From positions 209,638 to 273,637 of the forward strand of contig NZ_FCOP01000007.1 in the NCBI RefSeq assembly GCF_900021175.1: a stretch of DNA of 64,000 nt. The letters run 5' to 3'. This DNA comes from Pseudenterobacter timonensis. GTDB lineage: Bacteria; Pseudomonadota; Gammaproteobacteria; Enterobacterales; Enterobacteriaceae. The notes under the pieces are model-generated. The model had not been told where the DNA came from. It saw only the letters and a list, made by a program, of their open reading frames with translations, and did no database searches. A program made the position numbers and the translations under genes. Below are positions 30,009-47,822 of the stretch, in pieces. Position 1 is the stretch's first letter, and every line of letters starts with the position of its first letter.

Positions 30009-30992
30009 ATGGCGTTATTAAATGTAGATCAACTATCGGTTCACTTCGGCGACGTTGGAACCGAATTTCGCGCCGTGGACCGCATCAGCTACAGCGTAAA
30101 TCAGGGCGAAGTGGTAGGCATTGTAGGCGAATCCGGCTCCGGTAAATCGGTCAGCTCGCTGGCGATTATGGGCCTGATTGATTACCCGGGCCGCGTGATG
30201 GCGGAGAACCTGCTCTTTAACGGTCAGGATCTGAAGCGTATCTCCGAACGAGAGCGCCGCCAGCTGGTGGGCGCCGAAGTGGCGATGATCTTCCAGGATC
30301 CGATGACCAGTCTTAATCCCTGCTACACCGTCGGCTTCCAGATTATGGAAGCGATCAAGGTTCACCAGGGGGGCAACAAGAAAACCCGCCGCCAACGGGC
30401 GATTGACCTGCTGACTCAGGTGGGGATCCCCGATCCGGCGTCGCGTCTGGACGTCTACCCGCATCAGCTCTCCGGTGGCATGAGCCAGCGCGTGATGATC
30501 GCCATGGCCATCGCCTGCCGGCCGAAGCTGCTGATCGCGGACGAACCGACTACCGCGCTGGATGTGACCATCCAGGCGCAGATTATCGAGCTGCTGCTGG
30601 AGCTCCAGCAGAAAGAAAATATGGCGCTGGTGCTGATCACCCACGATCTGGCGCTGGTGGCGGAAGCGGCGCATAAAATCATTGTGATGTACGCCGGGCA
30701 GGTGGTTGAAACGGGCAGCTCGCACGATATCTTCCGCGCGCCGCGCCACCCCTATACCCAGGCGCTGCTGCGCGCCTTACCTGAGTTTGCGCAGGATAAA
30801 GCGCGCCTGGCATCGCTGCCGGGCGTGGTGCCGGGCAAATATGACCGCCCGAGCGGCTGTCTGCTCAATCCTCGCTGCCCCTATGCTACCGACAGGTGCC
30901 GCGCGGAAGAGCCCGCGCTCAATACCGTTGACGGCGGCCGCCAGTCCAAATGCCACTATCCACTCGATGATGCCGGGAGGCCCACACTATGA
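30009..30992 (+). CDS. dppD: Dipeptide ABC transporter ATPase DppD
   Basis: One of the two ATPase subunits, 327 residues. Walker A GESGSGKS at about residues 40-47, signature [13 protein letters not shown], Walker [13 protein letters not shown] and an H-loop THDLAL. The C-terminal [14 protein letters not shown] cysteine cluster is typical of OppD/DppD proteins. Its stop codon overlaps the dppF start (ATGA), so the two ATPases are translationally coupled. Confidence 0.97.
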   Translation: MALLNVDQLSVHFGDVGTEFRAVDRISYSVNQGEVVGIVGESGSGKSVSSLAIMGLIDYPGRVMAENLLFNGQDLKRISERERRQLVGAEVAMIFQDPMTSLNPCYTVGFQIMEAIKVHQGGNKKTRRQRAIDLLTQVGIPDPASRLDVYPHQLSGGMSQRVMIAMAIACRPKLLIADEPTTALDVTIQAQIIELLLELQQKENMALVLITHDLALVAEAAHKIIVMYAGQVVETGSSHDIFRAPRHPYTQALLRALPEFAQDKARLASLPGVVPGKYDRPSGCLLNPRCPYATDRCRAEEPALNTVDGGRQSKCHYPLDDAGRPTL

Positions 30993-32002
30993 GTACGCAA
31001 GAGGCCACCCTGCAACAGCCGCTGTTGCAGGCTATCGACCTGAAAAAACACTACCCGGTTAAGAAGGGGCTGTTCGCCCCGGAACGCCTGGTGAAAGCGC
31101 TGGACGGCGTCTCCTTTAGCCTTGAGCGCGGTAAGACGCTGGCGGTGGTGGGGGAGTCCGGCTGCGGGAAATCAACCCTGGGCCGCCTGCTGACCATGAT
31201 CGAAACGCCGACCGGCGGCGAGCTTTATTACCAGGGCCAGGATTTGCTTAAGCACGATCCGCAGGCGCAGAAGCTGCGTCGCCAGAAGATCCAGATTGTG
31301 TTCCAGAACCCCTACGGTTCGCTTAACCCGCGCAAAAAGGTGGGGCAGATTCTGGAAGAGCCGCTGCTGATTAACGCCTCGCTCAGTAAAGCGGAACGGC
31401 GCGAAAAGGCACTGGCGATGATGGCGAAGGTGGGGCTAAAAACCGAACACTACGACCGCTATCCGCATATGTTCTCCGGTGGTCAGCGTCAGCGTATCGC
31501 TATCGCCCGCGGTCTGATGCTCGATCCTGACGTGGTGATCGCCGATGAGCCGGTCTCCGCGCTGGATGTGTCGGTGCGCGCCCAGGTGCTCAACCTGATG
31601 ATGGATTTGCAGCAGGATCTGGGGCTGTCATACGTCTTTATTTCGCACGACCTCTCGGTAGTCGAGCATATTGCGGACGAAGTGATGGTGATGTATCTGG
31701 GCCGCTGCGTGGAGAAAGGGACGAAAGAGCAGATCTTCTCTAACCCGCGCCATCCCTATACTCAGGCCCTGCTCTCCGCCACGCCGCGCCTGAACCCGGA
31801 CGATCGCCGCGAGCGCATTAAGCTCACCGGTGAACTGCCGAGCCCGCTTAACCCGCCGCCGGGCTGCGCCTTTAACGCCCGCTGCCGCCGCCGTTTCGGC
31901 CCCTGCACCCAGCTTCAGCCGCAGTTGAAGGAGTACGGCGGCCAGCTGGTGGCCTGCTTCGCGGTCGATCAGGATGAAAACGGCGAAAAGCCGGTGCTGT
32001 AA
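30989..32002 (+). CDS. dppF: Dipeptide ABC transporter ATPase DppF
   Basis: Second ATPase, 337 residues (E. coli 334; the C-terminus differs). Walker [10 protein letters not shown] at 55-63, signature [13 protein letters not shown], Walker [13 protein letters not shown], and a C-terminal Cys cluster ([15 protein letters not shown]). Last gene of dppABCDF. The next gene in E. coli would be yhjV; here, past the terminator, comes coaA from the 90-min region, which marks a rearrangement junction. Confidence 0.97.
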   Translation: MSTQEATLQQPLLQAIDLKKHYPVKKGLFAPERLVKALDGVSFSLERGKTLAVVGESGCGKSTLGRLLTMIETPTGGELYYQGQDLLKHDPQAQKLRRQKIQIVFQNPYGSLNPRKKVGQILEEPLLINASLSKAERREKALAMMAKVGLKTEHYDRYPHMFSGGQRQRIAIARGLMLDPDVVIADEPVSALDVSVRAQVLNLMMDLQQDLGLSYVFISHDLSVVEHIADEVMVMYLGRCVEKGTKEQIFSNPRHPYTQALLSATPRLNPDDRRERIKLTGELPSPLNPPPGCAFNARCRRRFGPCTQLQPQLKEYGGQLVACFAVDQDENGEKPVL

Positions 32003-32008
32003 CCACAA

Positions 32009-32034
32009 AAAAACCGGCGATTGCCGGTTTTTTC
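32009..32034. terminator. Bidirectional terminator between dppF and coaA
   Basis: Stem AAACCGGC/GCCGGTTT with GATT loop, flanked by A- and T-runs so it works for both convergent genes. It sits exactly at the synteny break. Confidence 0.93.
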
Positions 32035-32049
32035 CTTTCGGGCGGTCAG

Positions 32050-33000
32050 CTATTTACGCAGCCGGACCTGGTCTACCGCGTGATCTTCGCTCTTGGTCAA
32101 AATCAGGCTCGCGCGCTCGCGCGTCGGCAGAATGTTCTCTTTGAGGTTAACGTAGTTAATCTCATTCCACAGCGAGGTCGCCACGTTAATCGCTTCCTCT
32201 TTTGAAAGCTGGGCGTAGTTGTGGAAATAGGAGTCGGGATCGGTAAACGCCCCTTCGCGGAACTTCAGGAAGCGGTTGATATACCAGTTTTTTAGCAGAT
32301 CTTCCGGCGCGTCAACATAAATTGAGAAATCGACAAAGTCGGAGACAAAAACATGGTGCGGATCGTGCGGATAGTCCATGCCGCTTTGCAGCACGTTTAA
32401 CCCTTCCAGAATTAAAATATCGGGCTGGGCGACCGTTTTATCGCCATCCGGGATCACGTCATAAATCAGATGCGAATAGACCGGCGCGGTCACGTTTGGC
32501 GCGCCCGATTTGATATCCGAAACGAATTTCACCAGACGGTGCATATCGTAGGAGAGCGGGAACCCTTTTTTCTTCATCAGGCCACGCTCTTTCAGCACCT
32601 GGTTGGGGTGCAGGAAGCCGTCGGTGGTGATCAGCTCAACGCGGCGATGCTCGGGCCAGCGGCTCAGGAGCGCCTGCAGCACGCGCGCGGTGGTGCTTTT
32701 GCCGACCGCGACGCTGCCTGCGATGCTGATGATATAGGGAATGCGCTGGCCGTTCGTGCCGAGAAACTGCTCCAGTACCGCCTGACGGCGCAGGTTGGAG
32801 CTGTAGTAAAAGTTAAGCAAGCGCGATAACGGGAGATAAATTTCCGCCACCTCTTCCAGAGAGAGATCTTCGTTTATCCCTTTTAAGCGCGCGATTTCAC
32901 CTTCCGTCAGCGTCATCGGCACGGAGTCACGCAGGGCAGCCCACTGGCTACGATTGAACTGCAGGTAGGGTGTCGTCAACAATTGCTCTTTTTTGCTCAT
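32050..33000 (-). CDS. coaA: Pantothenate kinase CoaA
   Basis: Phosphorylates pantothenate, the first and feedback-controlled step of coenzyme A synthesis. 316 residues from ATG 33000 ([16 protein letters not shown]), equal to E. coli CoaA; a second ATG two codons earlier (33006) is also possible. P-loop GSVAVGKST at about residues 94-102. It faces away from the thrU-tufB operon, as in E. coli, but convergent with dppF instead of birA. Confidence 0.96.
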   Translation of the reverse strand: MSKKEQLLTTPYLQFNRSQWAALRDSVPMTLTEGEIARLKGINEDLSLEEVAEIYLPLSRLLNFYYSSNLRRQAVLEQFLGTNGQRIPYIISIAGSVAVGKSTTARVLQALLSRWPEHRRVELITTDGFLHPNQVLKERGLMKKKGFPLSYDMHRLVKFVSDIKSGAPNVTAPVYSHLIYDVIPDGDKTVAQPDILILEGLNVLQSGMDYPHDPHHVFVSDFVDFSIYVDAPEDLLKNWYINRFLKFREGAFTDPDSYFHNYAQLSKEEAINVATSLWNEINYVNLKENILPTRERASLILTKSEDHAVDQVRLRK

Positions 33001-33325
33001 AAGCATGCTTCAGCGAACCTTTTACATCAGCGCAACAGCGGCGGCTGACGTGGGTTCGTTACAGTTATTTGGACAATGGGCAGGAGGTTAACACCAGATG
33101 AGACGAATAATAAGAAAAAAGATGGAAAGTGATGCGTTACGCTGACGTCGTCACGGTAGTGAATAACCGCCTGAAACGGGCCTTTTATGCTGAATAATTA
33201 ACCGTGAGCGTATGAAATGGCAGCGTTTGTTGCTCCGTTCGTGCAAAATGTGAGCGAAAGAGCGTTTTATGCAAATTTTTAGTTGCATGCGCGTCCATGT
33301 CTCCCTAGAATGCGCGCTACTTGAT
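33001..33325 (+). promoter_or_regulatory. coaA / thrU intergenic region with the tRNA-tufB promoter
   Basis: A strong promoter TTGCAT (33283-33288), 17-bp spacer, TAGAAT (33306-33311) is followed by the GC-rich discriminator GCGCGC expected of a stringently controlled promoter. The AT-rich stretch just upstream (GCAAATTTTTAGTTGC, about 33271-33286) is a candidate FIS/UP-element area. I see nothing specific in 33001-33230. Confidence 0.88.
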
Positions 33326-33401
<76 letters not shown>

Positions 33402-33409
33402 TCAAGCCA

Positions 33410-33494
<85 letters not shown>

Positions 33495-33605
33495 TCTTCG
33501 GCAACGCGATTGCGGAGCCAGAGTCGGAAGCAGTACTCACCGGCTCGAATGGAGAGTGTTCTTCTCCTTTAATACAGAAAGAACTGGGTAGCCGAGTTTC
33601 AGGAT

Positions 33606-33680
<75 letters not shown>

Positions 33681-33685
33681 GACGT

Positions 33686-33761
33686 GCTGATATGGCTCAG
33701 TTGGTAGAGCGCACCCTTGGTAAGGGTGAGGTCCCCAGTTCGACTCTGGGTATCAGCACCA
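33686..33761 (+). tRNA. thrT: tRNA-Thr (anticodon GGT)
   Basis: 76-nt cloverleaf with encoded CCA; GGT at 33719-33721. 5 bp after glyT; tufB follows after 118 bp. Confidence 0.98.
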
Positions 33762-33843
33762 CTTCACTTCTCCTTCCCGTTTCTCTCTGTTTACATTTAA
33801 AAGCATTCAACAGTTCAGGCATATTGCCTGGTTGATGTGGTGA

Positions 33844-35064
<1,221 letters not shown>

Positions 35065-35095
35065 TCGCTGATAACATTTGACGCAATGCGCAATA

Positions 35096-35122
35096 AAAGG
35101 GCATCATTTGATGCCCTTTTTG
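35096..35122 (+). terminator. Intrinsic terminator of tufB
   Basis: Perfect 11-bp stem AAAGGGCATCA/TGATGCCCTTT with 2-nt loop, then T-run. Confidence 0.95.
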
Positions 35123-35178
35123 CACGCTTTCACACCAGAACCTGGCTCATCAGTGATTAATTTTGTCATAATCATTGC

Positions 35179-35207
35179 TGAGACAGGCTCTGAAGAGAGC
35201 GTATAAT
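35179..35207 (+). promoter_or_regulatory. secE-nusG promoter
   Basis: Consensus TATAAT at 35202-35207; the -35 is weak (TGAGAC at 35179-35184 with 17-bp spacing). It lies 86 bp before secE. Confidence 0.7.
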
Positions 35208-35293
35208 CCGAAAAGCTAATAAGCGTTTCGATTTGGTTTGCCTCGCGATCGCGGGGTGAAAATGTTTGTAGAATACTTCTGACAGGTTGGTTT

Positions 35294-35677
35294 ATGAGTG
35301 CGAATACCGAAGCTCAAGGGAGCGGGCGCGGCCTGGAAGCGATGAAATGGGTAGTTGTAGCCGTACTGCTGATCGTAGCGATTGTCGGCAACTACCTTTA
35401 TCGTGACATTATGCTGCCGCTACGCGCGCTTGCAGTGGTTATTCTGATTGCTGCGGCGGGTGGTGTCGCGCTGTTGACGACTAAAGGCAAAGCGACCGTC
35501 GCGTTTGCCCGCGAAGCGCGTACCGAAGTCCGCAAGGTAATTTGGCCGACTCGCCAGGAAACATTGCACACCACGCTGATCGTAGCGGCGGTTACCGCTG
35601 TAATGTCACTGATCCTGTGGGGACTGGATGGTATTCTGGTTCGCCTGGTATCCTTTATCACTGGCCTGAGGTTCTGA
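35294..35677 (+). CDS. secE: Preprotein translocase subunit SecE
   Basis: Essential SecYEG channel subunit; 127 residues as in E. coli, with three membrane helices (about 18-37, 42-62, 95-115) and the conserved amphipathic [13 protein letters not shown] before the third. It precedes nusG by 1 bp. Confidence 0.98.
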   Translation: MSANTEAQGSGRGLEAMKWVVVAVLLIVAIVGNYLYRDIMLPLRALAVVILIAAAGGVALLTTKGKATVAFAREARTEVRKVIWPTRQETLHTTLIVAAVTAVMSLILWGLDGILVRLVSFITGLRF

Positions 35678-35678
35678 G

Positions 35679-36224
35679 ATGTCTGAAGCCCCTAAAAAGC
35701 GCTGGTACGTCGTTCAGGCGTTTTCCGGTTTTGAAGGCCGCGTAGCGACTTCGCTGCGTGAGCATATCAAATTACACAATATGGAAGAGTTGTTTGGCGA
35801 AGTTATGGTTCCAACCGAAGAAGTGGTTGAGATCCGTGGCGGCCAGCGTCGCAAGAGCGAGCGCAAATTCTTCCCGGGTTACGTGCTGGTTCAGATGGTT
35901 ATGAACGACGCAAGCTGGCATTTAGTTCGCAGCGTACCGCGCGTAATGGGCTTTATCGGCGGCACGTCCGACCGTCCGGCGCCAATCAGCGATAAAGAAG
36001 TTGATGCGATTATGAACCGCCTGCAGCAGGTAGGTGATAAGCCGCGTCCGAAAACGCTGTTTGAACCGGGTGAAATGGTTCGTGTTAACGACGGTCCGTT
36101 CGCTGACTTTAACGGTGTGGTGGAAGAGGTGGACTACGAGAAGTCCCGCCTGAAAGTATCCGTCTCTATCTTCGGTCGTGCGACCCCGGTAGAGCTGGAT
36201 TTCGCCCAGGTCGAAAAAGCCTAA
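35679..36224 (+). CDS. nusG: Transcription elongation / antitermination factor NusG
   Basis: Binds RNA polymerase through its N-terminal NGN domain ([20 protein letters not shown]) and Rho or ribosomal S10 through its C-terminal KOW domain ([20 protein letters not shown]). 181 residues, same as E. coli. Cotranscribed with secE and followed by a hairpin that overlaps the rplK promoter. Confidence 0.98.
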   Translation: MSEAPKKRWYVVQAFSGFEGRVATSLREHIKLHNMEELFGEVMVPTEEVVEIRGGQRRKSERKFFPGYVLVQMVMNDASWHLVRSVPRVMGFIGGTSDRPAPISDKEVDAIMNRLQQVGDKPRPKTLFEPGEMVRVNDGPFADFNGVVEEVDYEKSRLKVSVSIFGRATPVELDFAQVEKA

Positions 36225-36254
36225 CCAGCGATCAAAAAAGCGGCGATTTAATCG

Positions 36255-36302
36255 TTGCACAGGGCGCGAGATTGGAATACAATTTCGCGCCTTTTGTTTT
36301 TA
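36255..36302 (+). promoter_or_regulatory. rplKA (L11 operon) promoter inside the nusG 3' hairpin
   Basis: TTGCAC (36255-36260), 17-bp spacer, TACAAT (36278-36283) is the PL11 promoter as in E. coli. The same bases form an 11-bp stem with one mismatch (GGCGCGAGATT / AATTTCGCGCC) followed by TTTTGTTTT, an intrinsic terminator for secE-nusG. The leader after it (to 36379) should carry the ribosomal protein L1 translational operator. Confidence 0.85.
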
Positions 36303-36349
36303 TGGGCTACGCCCGTAAAACGATTTTTTATCACGGGGAGCCTCGCTGA

Positions 36350-37516
<1,167 letters not shown>

Positions 37517-37520
37517 TACC

Positions 37521-37561
37521 TTTACGTGGGCGGTGATTTTGTCTACAATCTTTGCCCACGT
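37521..37561 (+). promoter_or_regulatory. rplJL-rpoBC promoter (PL10) inside a hairpin
   Basis: TTTACG (37521-37526), 17-bp spacer, TACAAT (37544-37549). The promoter is framed by an 8-bp inverted repeat ACGTGGGC (37524-37531) / GCCCACGT (37554-37561), similar in plan to PL11. Confidence 0.85.
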
Positions 37562-37805
37562 TTGCTAACGATGGTTAGCAGGTAACCAAATTGTTCGTTG
37601 GAGCCTGGCCTATCCAGGCCTCCGTCGAAGACCGCAGGCGTCTCGCAAGAGGCTTAATCCCCTGCGTAGACGGTGACAGAACGCTAAGATTATTTTTGGA
37701 TATTCTGGCTTGTTTCTGCTCACCGTATTAAGACGCTCTTTCCGTTGGGGAGAGTGAAGTGAGTTCCAGAGCATGAGCTCTGGCAAACATCCAGGAGCAA
37801 AGCTA
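37556..37805 (+). promoter_or_regulatory. rplJ leader RNA (L10 autoregulation)
   Basis: About 250-nt leader with several strong stems (for example GAGCCTGGCC/GGCCTCC near 37600-37625 and AGAGCATGAGCTCT near 37768-37781). In E. coli the L10-(L7/L12)4 complex binds this leader and represses rplJL translation. The ribosome site AGGAG is at 37793-37797. Confidence 0.8.
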
Positions 37806-38303
37806 ATGGCTTTAAATCTTCAAGACAAACAAGCGATTGTTGCTGAAGTCAGCGAAGTAGCCAAAGGCGCGCTGTCTGCAGTAGTTGCGGATTCCCGTGG
37901 CGTAACTGTAGATAAAATGACTGAACTGCGTAAAGCAGGTCGTGAAGCTGGCGTTTACATGCGTGTTGTTCGTAACACCCTGCTGCGCCGCGTCGTTGAA
38001 GGTACTCCGTTCGAGTGCCTGAAAGACACGTTTGTTGGTCCGACCCTGATTGCATACTCTATGGAACACCCGGGCGCTGCTGCTCGTCTGTTCAAAGAGT
38101 TCGCGAAAGCGAATGCAAAATTTGAGGTCAAAGCCGCTGCCTTTGAAGGTGAGCTGATCCCGGCGTCTCAGATCGACCGCCTGGCAACTCTGCCGACCTA
38201 CGAAGAAGCAATTGCACGCCTGATGGCAACCATGAAAGAAGCTTCGGCTGGCAAACTGGTTCGTACTCTGGCTGCTGTACGCGATGCGAAAGAAGCTGCT
38301 TAA
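37806..38303 (+). CDS. rplJ: 50S ribosomal protein L10
   Basis: 165-residue base of the L7/L12 stalk; also autoregulator of the operon. ATG 37806 ([20 protein letters not shown]) matches E. coli and follows AGGAG; an earlier in-frame start lies in the regulatory leader. rplL follows after 66 bp. Confidence 0.98.
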   Translation: MALNLQDKQAIVAEVSEVAKGALSAVVADSRGVTVDKMTELRKAGREAGVYMRVVRNTLLRRVVEGTPFECLKDTFVGPTLIAYSMEHPGAAARLFKEFAKANAKFEVKAAAFEGELIPASQIDRLATLPTYEEAIARLMATMKEASAGKLVRTLAAVRDAKEAA

Positions 38304-38369
38304 TCGCAGTTTTCTTTATCAAGCATCTGCTTACGTATAAACTTATTCTGATATTCAGGAACAATTTAA

Positions 38370-38738
<369 letters not shown>

Positions 38739-39057
38739 GCCAACCCTTCAGGTTGCAGCCTGAGTAATCAGGCTGATGGCTGGTGACTTTTTGGTCACCA
38801 GCCTTTTTGCGCTGTAAGGCGCCAGTAGCATTTCACACTGTTTGACTACTGGTTGTCCTGACAATGCTTGTTTCTATCGACGACTTAATATACTGCGACA
38901 GAGTGCCTGCTCTGTGTAAATCGCAATGAAATGGTTTAAGCGTGATAGCAACAGGCATTGCGGAAAGTGTTCCATTTTCCGGTCAACAAAATGGTGTTGC
39001 ACAAACTGTCCGACCAATGGACAGATGGGTCGACTTGTCAGCGAGCTGAGGAACCCT
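38739..39057 (+). promoter_or_regulatory. rplL-rpoB intergenic region with attenuator
   Basis: 319 bp, largely conserved with E. coli as I recall it. A strong hairpin with T-run (38778-38808) is the partial terminator. A TATACT near 38890 resembles the weak internal promoter area, and paired stretches further down (GGACAGATGGGTCGACTTGTC region, about 39018-39040) match the RNase III-processed zone of E. coli. No gene is seen. Confidence 0.75.
38778..38808 (+). terminator. Attenuator between rplL and rpoB
   Basis: 10-bp stem GGCTGGTGAC/GTCACCAGCC followed by TTTTT. In E. coli this site stops most transcripts so that ribosomal proteins exceed polymerase subunits. Confidence 0.92.
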
Positions 39058-42000
39058 ATGGTTTACTCCTATACCGAGAAAAAACGTATTCGTAAGGATT
39101 TTGGTAAACGTCCACAAGTTCTGGATGTGCCCTATCTCCTTTCTATCCAGCTTGACTCGTTCCAGAAGTTTATCGAGCAAGATCCTGAAGGGCAGTATGG
39201 TCTGGAAGCTGCATTCCGTTCCGTATTCCCGATTCAGAGCTACAGCGGTAACTCCGAGCTGCAGTACGTCAGCTACCGCCTTGGCGAACCGGTGTTTGAC
39301 GTTCAGGAATGTCAGATCCGTGGCGTGACCTACTCCGCACCGCTGCGCGTAAAACTGCGTCTGGTGATCTACGAGCGCGAAGCGCCGGAAGGCACCGTTA
39401 AAGACATTAAAGAACAAGAAGTCTACATGGGCGAAATCCCGCTCATGACCGACAACGGTACTTTCGTTATCAACGGTACCGAGCGTGTTATCGTTTCCCA
39501 GCTGCATCGTAGCCCGGGCGTCTTCTTCGACAGCGATAAAGGTAAAACACACTCTTCCGGTAAAGTACTGTACAACGCGCGCATCATTCCTTACCGCGGT
39601 TCTTGGCTGGACTTCGAATTCGATCCGAAAGACAACCTGTTTGTCCGTATCGACCGTCGTCGTAAGCTGCCGGCAACCATCATTCTGCGTGCGCTGAACT
39701 ACACCACTGAGCAGATCCTCGACCTGTTCTTTGAAAAAGTGATCTTTGAAATCCGCGACAACAAGCTGCAGATGGAGCTGGTGCCGGAACGTCTGCGTGG
39801 CGAAACCGCGTCGTTCGACATCGAAGCCAACGGCAAAGTGTATGTGGAAAAAGGTCGCCGCATTACCGCGCGCCACATCCGTCAGCTGGAAAAAGATGAT
39901 ATCAAACACATCGAAGTACCGGTTGAATACATTGCTGGAAAAGTAGCCGCGAAAGATTATGTGGACGAGTCCACCGGTGAGCTGATCTGCCCGGCGAACA
40001 TGGAGCTGAGCCTGGATCTGCTGGCGAAGCTGAGCCAGTCTGGTCACAAGCGTATCGAAACGCTGTTCACCAACGATCTGGACCATGGCCCGTATATCTC
40101 TGAAACCGTACGCGTCGATCCAACCAATGACCGTCTGAGCGCGCTGGTAGAAATCTACCGTATGATGCGTCCGGGCGAGCCGCCGACCCGTGAAGCGGCT
40201 GAAAGCCTGTTTGAGAACCTGTTCTTCTCCGAAGACCGCTACGATCTCTCCGCAGTGGGCCGCATGAAGTTCAACCGTTCCCTGCTGCGCGATGCGATTG
40301 AAGGTTCCGGTATCCTGAGCAAAGAAGACATCATTGATGTCATGAAGAAGCTCATCGATATCCGTAACGGTAAAGGCGAAGTGGATGATATCGACCACCT
40401 CGGCAACCGTCGTATCCGTTCCGTGGGCGAAATGGCGGAAAACCAGTTCCGCGTTGGCCTGGTGCGTGTAGAGCGTGCGGTGAAAGAGCGTCTCTCTCTG
40501 GGCGATCTGGATACCCTGATGCCGCAGGACATGATCAACGCCAAGCCGATTTCGGCGGCGGTGAAAGAGTTCTTCGGTTCCAGCCAGCTCTCTCAGTTTA
40601 TGGACCAGAACAACCCGCTGTCTGAGATTACGCACAAACGTCGTATCTCTGCACTCGGCCCGGGCGGTCTGACCCGTGAGCGCGCAGGCTTCGAAGTTCG
40701 AGACGTACACCCGACCCACTACGGCCGCGTATGTCCAATCGAAACGCCTGAAGGTCCGAACATCGGTCTGATCAACTCCCTGTCCGTGTACGCACAGACG
40801 AACGAGTACGGCTTCCTTGAGACTCCGTACCGTAAAGTGACCGACGGTGTGGTAACCGACGAAATTCATTACCTCTCTGCTATCGAAGAGGGTAACTACG
40901 TTATCGCCCAGGCGAACACCAACCTGGACGAAGAAGGTCGCTTCGTTGACGATCTCGTTACCTGCCGTAGTAAAGGTGAGTCCAGCTTGTTCAGCAGCGA
41001 CCAGGTCGACTACATGGACGTTTCCACCCAGCAGGTGGTTTCCGTCGGTGCGTCCCTGATCCCGTTCCTGGAACACGATGACGCCAACCGTGCATTGATG
41101 GGTGCGAACATGCAACGTCAGGCGGTTCCGACTCTGCGCGCCGACAAGCCGCTGGTTGGTACCGGTATGGAACGTGCTGTTGCCGTTGACTCCGGTGTTA
41201 CCGCGGTTGCTAAGCGTGGCGGTACCGTTCAGTACGTGGACGCATCCCGTATCGTTATCAAAGTTAACGAAGACGAGATGTATCCGGGCGAAGCGGGTAT
41301 CGACATCTACAACCTGACCAAATACACCCGTTCTAACCAGAACACCTGTATCAACCAGATGCCTTGTGTATCTCTGGGTGAGCCAGTTGAACGCGGCGAC
41401 GTGCTGGCAGACGGTCCGTCCACCGACCTCGGTGAACTGGCGCTCGGTCAGAACATGCGCGTAGCGTTCATGCCGTGGAACGGTTACAACTTCGAAGACT
41501 CCATCCTCGTTTCCGAGCGTGTGGTCCAGGAAGATCGTTTCACCACGATTCACATTCAGGAACTGGCATGTGTCTCCCGTGACACCAAGCTGGGGCCGGA
41601 AGAGATCACCGCTGACATCCCGAACGTGGGTGAAGCTGCGCTCTCCAAACTGGATGAATCCGGTATCGTTTACATCGGTGCGGAAGTGACCGGCGGCGAT
41701 ATTCTGGTTGGTAAAGTGACGCCGAAAGGCGAAACCCAGCTGACGCCAGAAGAGAAACTGCTGCGCGCGATCTTCGGTGAGAAAGCGTCTGACGTGAAAG
41801 ACTCTTCTCTGCGCGTACCGAACGGCGTTTCCGGTACGGTTATCGACGTTCAGGTCTTCACTCGTGATGGCGTTGAGAAAGATAAGCGTGCGCTGGAAAT
41901 CGAAGAGATGCAGCTCAAACAGGCTAAGAAAGACCTGTCTGAAGAACTGCAGATCCTCGAAGCAGGTCTGTTCAGCCGTATCTATGCGGTGCTGGTTGCC

Positions 42001-43086
42001 GGTGGCGTTGAAGCTGAGAAGCTCGACAAACTGCCGCGCGATCGCTGGCTGGAACTGGGCCTGACCGACGAAGAGAAACAGAATCAGCTGGAACAGCTGG
42101 CTGAGCAGTATGACGAACTGAAACACGAGTTCGAGAAAAAACTCGAAGCGAAACGCCGCAAAATCACCCAGGGCGACGATCTGGCACCGGGCGTGCTGAA
42201 GATTGTTAAGGTTTATCTGGCGGTTAAACGTCAGATCCAGCCTGGTGATAAGATGGCAGGTCGTCACGGTAACAAGGGTGTTATCTCTAAGATCAACCCG
42301 ATCGAAGATATGCCGCACGATGCTAACGGTACGCCGGTAGATATCGTACTGAACCCGCTGGGCGTACCGTCTCGTATGAACATCGGTCAGATTCTTGAAA
42401 CCCACCTGGGTATGGCTGCGAAAGGTATCGGCGACAAGATTAACGCCATGCTGAAACAGCAGCAGGAAGTCGCGAAACTGCGCGAGTTCATCCAGCGTGC
42501 GTACGATCTGGGCGCCGACGTTCGTCAGAAAGTCGACCTGAACACCTTCAGCGATGAAGAAGTGCTGCGTCTGGCAGAGAACCTGCGCAAAGGTATGCCG
42601 ATCGCAACGCCGGTATTCGACGGTGCGAAAGAAGCTGAAATCAAAGAGCTGCTGCAGCTGGGTGACCTGCCGACTTCCGGTCAGATCACGCTGTTTGACG
42701 GCCGTACCGGTGAACAGTTCGAGCGTCCGGTAACCGTAGGTTACATGTACATGCTGAAACTGAACCACCTGGTCGACGACAAGATGCACGCTCGTTCTAC
42801 CGGCTCTTACAGCCTGGTTACTCAGCAGCCGCTGGGTGGTAAAGCGCAGTTCGGTGGTCAGCGCTTCGGGGAGATGGAAGTGTGGGCGCTGGAAGCTTAC
42901 GGCGCCGCCTACACCCTGCAGGAGATGCTCACCGTTAAGTCTGATGACGTGAACGGCCGTACTAAGATGTATAAGAACATCGTGGACGGCAACCATCAGA
43001 TGGAACCGGGCATGCCGGAATCCTTCAACGTACTGTTGAAAGAGATTCGTTCGCTGGGTATCAACATCGAACTGGAAGACGAGTAA
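39058..43086 (+). CDS. rpoB: RNA polymerase beta subunit RpoB
   Basis: 1342 residues as in E. coli. ATG 39058 ([16 protein letters not shown]) follows GAGGAACCC; the 44 in-frame codons upstream are in the regulated intergenic zone. The rifampicin pocket ([20 protein letters not shown] and RISALGPGG) is wild type at the positions commonly mutated to resistance (Asp516, His526, Ser531). Cotranscribed with rpoC. Confidence 0.99.
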   Translation: MVYSYTEKKRIRKDFGKRPQVLDVPYLLSIQLDSFQKFIEQDPEGQYGLEAAFRSVFPIQSYSGNSELQYVSYRLGEPVFDVQECQIRGVTYSAPLRVKLRLVIYEREAPEGTVKDIKEQEVYMGEIPLMTDNGTFVINGTERVIVSQLHRSPGVFFDSDKGKTHSSGKVLYNARIIPYRGSWLDFEFDPKDNLFVRIDRRRKLPATIILRALNYTTEQILDLFFEKVIFEIRDNKLQMELVPERLRGETASFDIEANGKVYVEKGRRITARHIRQLEKDDIKHIEVPVEYIAGKVAAKDYVDESTGELICPANMELSLDLLAKLSQSGHKRIETLFTNDLDHGPYISETVRVDPTNDRLSALVEIYRMMRPGEPPTREAAESLFENLFFSEDRYDLSAVGRMKFNRSLLRDAIEGSGILSKEDIIDVMKKLIDIRNGKGEVDDIDHLGNRRIRSVGEMAENQFRVGLVRVERAVKERLSLGDLDTLMPQDMINAKPISAAVKEFFGSSQLSQFMDQNNPLSEITHKRRISALGPGGLTRERAGFEVRDVHPTHYGRVCPIETPEGPNIGLINSLSVYAQTNEYGFLETPYRKVTDGVVTDEIHYLSAIEEGNYVIAQANTNLDEEGRFVDDLVTCRSKGESSLFSSDQVDYMDVSTQQVVSVGASLIPFLEHDDANRALMGANMQRQAVPTLRADKPLVGTGMERAVAVDSGVTAVAKRGGTVQYVDASRIVIKVNEDEMYPGEAGIDIYNLTKYTRSNQNTCINQMPCVSLGEPVERGDVLADGPSTDLGELALGQNMRVAFMPWNGYNFEDSILVSERVVQEDRFTTIHIQELACVSRDTKLGPEEITADIPNVGEAALSKLDESGIVYIGAEVTGGDILVGKVTPKGETQLTPEEKLLRAIFGEKASDVKDSSLRVPNGVSGTVIDVQVFTRDGVEKDKRALEIEEMQLKQAKKDLSEELQILEAGLFSRIYAVLVAGGVEAEKLDKLPRDRWLELGLTDEEKQNQLEQLAEQYDELKHEFEKKLEAKRRKITQGDDLAPGVLKIVKVYLAVKRQIQPGDKMAGRHGNKGVISKINPIEDMPHDANGTPVDIVLNPLGVPSRMNIGQILETHLGMAAKGIGDKINAMLKQQQEVAKLREFIQRAYDLGADVRQKVDLNTFSDEEVLRLAENLRKGMPIATPVFDGAKEAEIKELLQLGDLPTSGQITLFDGRTGEQFERPVTVGYMYMLKLNHLVDDKMHARSTGSYSLVTQQPLGGKAQFGGQRFGEMEVWALEAYGAAYTLQEMLTVKSDDVNGRTKMYKNIVDGNHQMEPGMPESFNVLLKEIRSLGINIELEDE

Positions 43087-43105
43087 TTCTCGCTCAAACA
43101 GGTCA

Positions 43106-43133
43106 CCGCTGTCGGGGTAAAACCCGACAGCGG
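43106..43133 (+). other. Perfect hairpin in the rpoB-rpoC gap
   Basis: 11-bp stem CCGCTGTCGGG/CCCGACAGCGG with a 6-nt loop and no T-run. Likely an mRNA-stabilising or processing structure rather than a terminator. Confidence 0.75.
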
Positions 43134-43162
43134 AGTGTGCTAACTCCGACGGGAGCAAATCC

Positions 43163-47386
<4,224 letters not shown>

Positions 47387-47393
47387 TCGTTGA

Positions 47394-47458
47394 TGCCCGG
47401 TGGTGAAAATTACCGGGCATATAAATCGTAGGTCGGCTAAGCGTAGCGCCACCCGACA
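47394..47458. repeat. Hairpin and REP-like element after rpoC
   Basis: GCCCGGTGGTGAAAATTACC/GGGC (about 47394-47419) is a small stem; GTAGGTCGGCTAAGCG/TAGCGCCACCCGAC (47429-47458) is a REP-like copy. Confidence 0.75.
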
Positions 47459-47460
47459 AT

Positions 47461-47487
47461 AAAAAACCCGCCTCGGCGGGTTTTTTT
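47461..47487. terminator. Bidirectional terminator between rpoC and the PTS IIA gene
   Basis: Stem AACCCGCC/GGCGGGTT, flanked by A-run and T-run; serves both convergent units. Confidence 0.95.
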
Positions 47488-47501
47488 ACATCTGTATATC
47501 T

Positions 47502-47819
47502 TCAATTTACTAACGGGATCCGTCGATAAAGCTCAATCATATCCCCCGCCAGATCCTGAATGACCATCGCGTTCATAAGATGGTCCTGAGAGTGGACGGT
47601 GATGAGATTCACCGGCAGCTTGCCGGTACCCTCATCAAGCCCGATCAGCTGCGTCTGGATAGTATGCGCATGCTTAACATATTCTCGCGACTCCTCCATC
47701 GCCTTTTCGGCTTCGGCAAAGTCGCCTTTACGTGCCATCTGCAGAGCGGTGAGGGCAGCGCTTCGCGCGGCGCCTGCGTTAACCAGCAGTTCCATAATGG
47801 TCGTTTCTAAATCTTCCAT
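47502..47819 (-). CDS. PTS lactose/cellobiose-type EIIA component
   Basis: 105-residue phosphotransferase IIA protein of the lactose/chitobiose family (all helical, trimeric in relatives). The phosphorylated His is probably His76 in NLITVHSQDHLM, matching the conserved HxxDH arrangement. It would take phosphate from HPr and pass it to the IIB encoded 3 bp upstream. No IIC permease, glycosidase or regulator gene is nearby, so the sugar is unknown. E. coli K-12 has no such gene at this place. Regulation is shared with IIB. Confidence 0.9.
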   Translation of the reverse strand: MEDLETTIMELLVNAGAARSAALTALQMARKGDFAEAEKAMEESREYVKHAHTIQTQLIGLDEGTGKLPVNLITVHSQDHLMNAMVIQDLAGDMIELYRRIPLVN

Positions 47820-47822
47820 GGC

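Noticed and set aside
40560..40680. Rifampicin-resistance substitutions in rpoB
   Set aside because: The resistance region reads as wild type at the commonly mutated positions.
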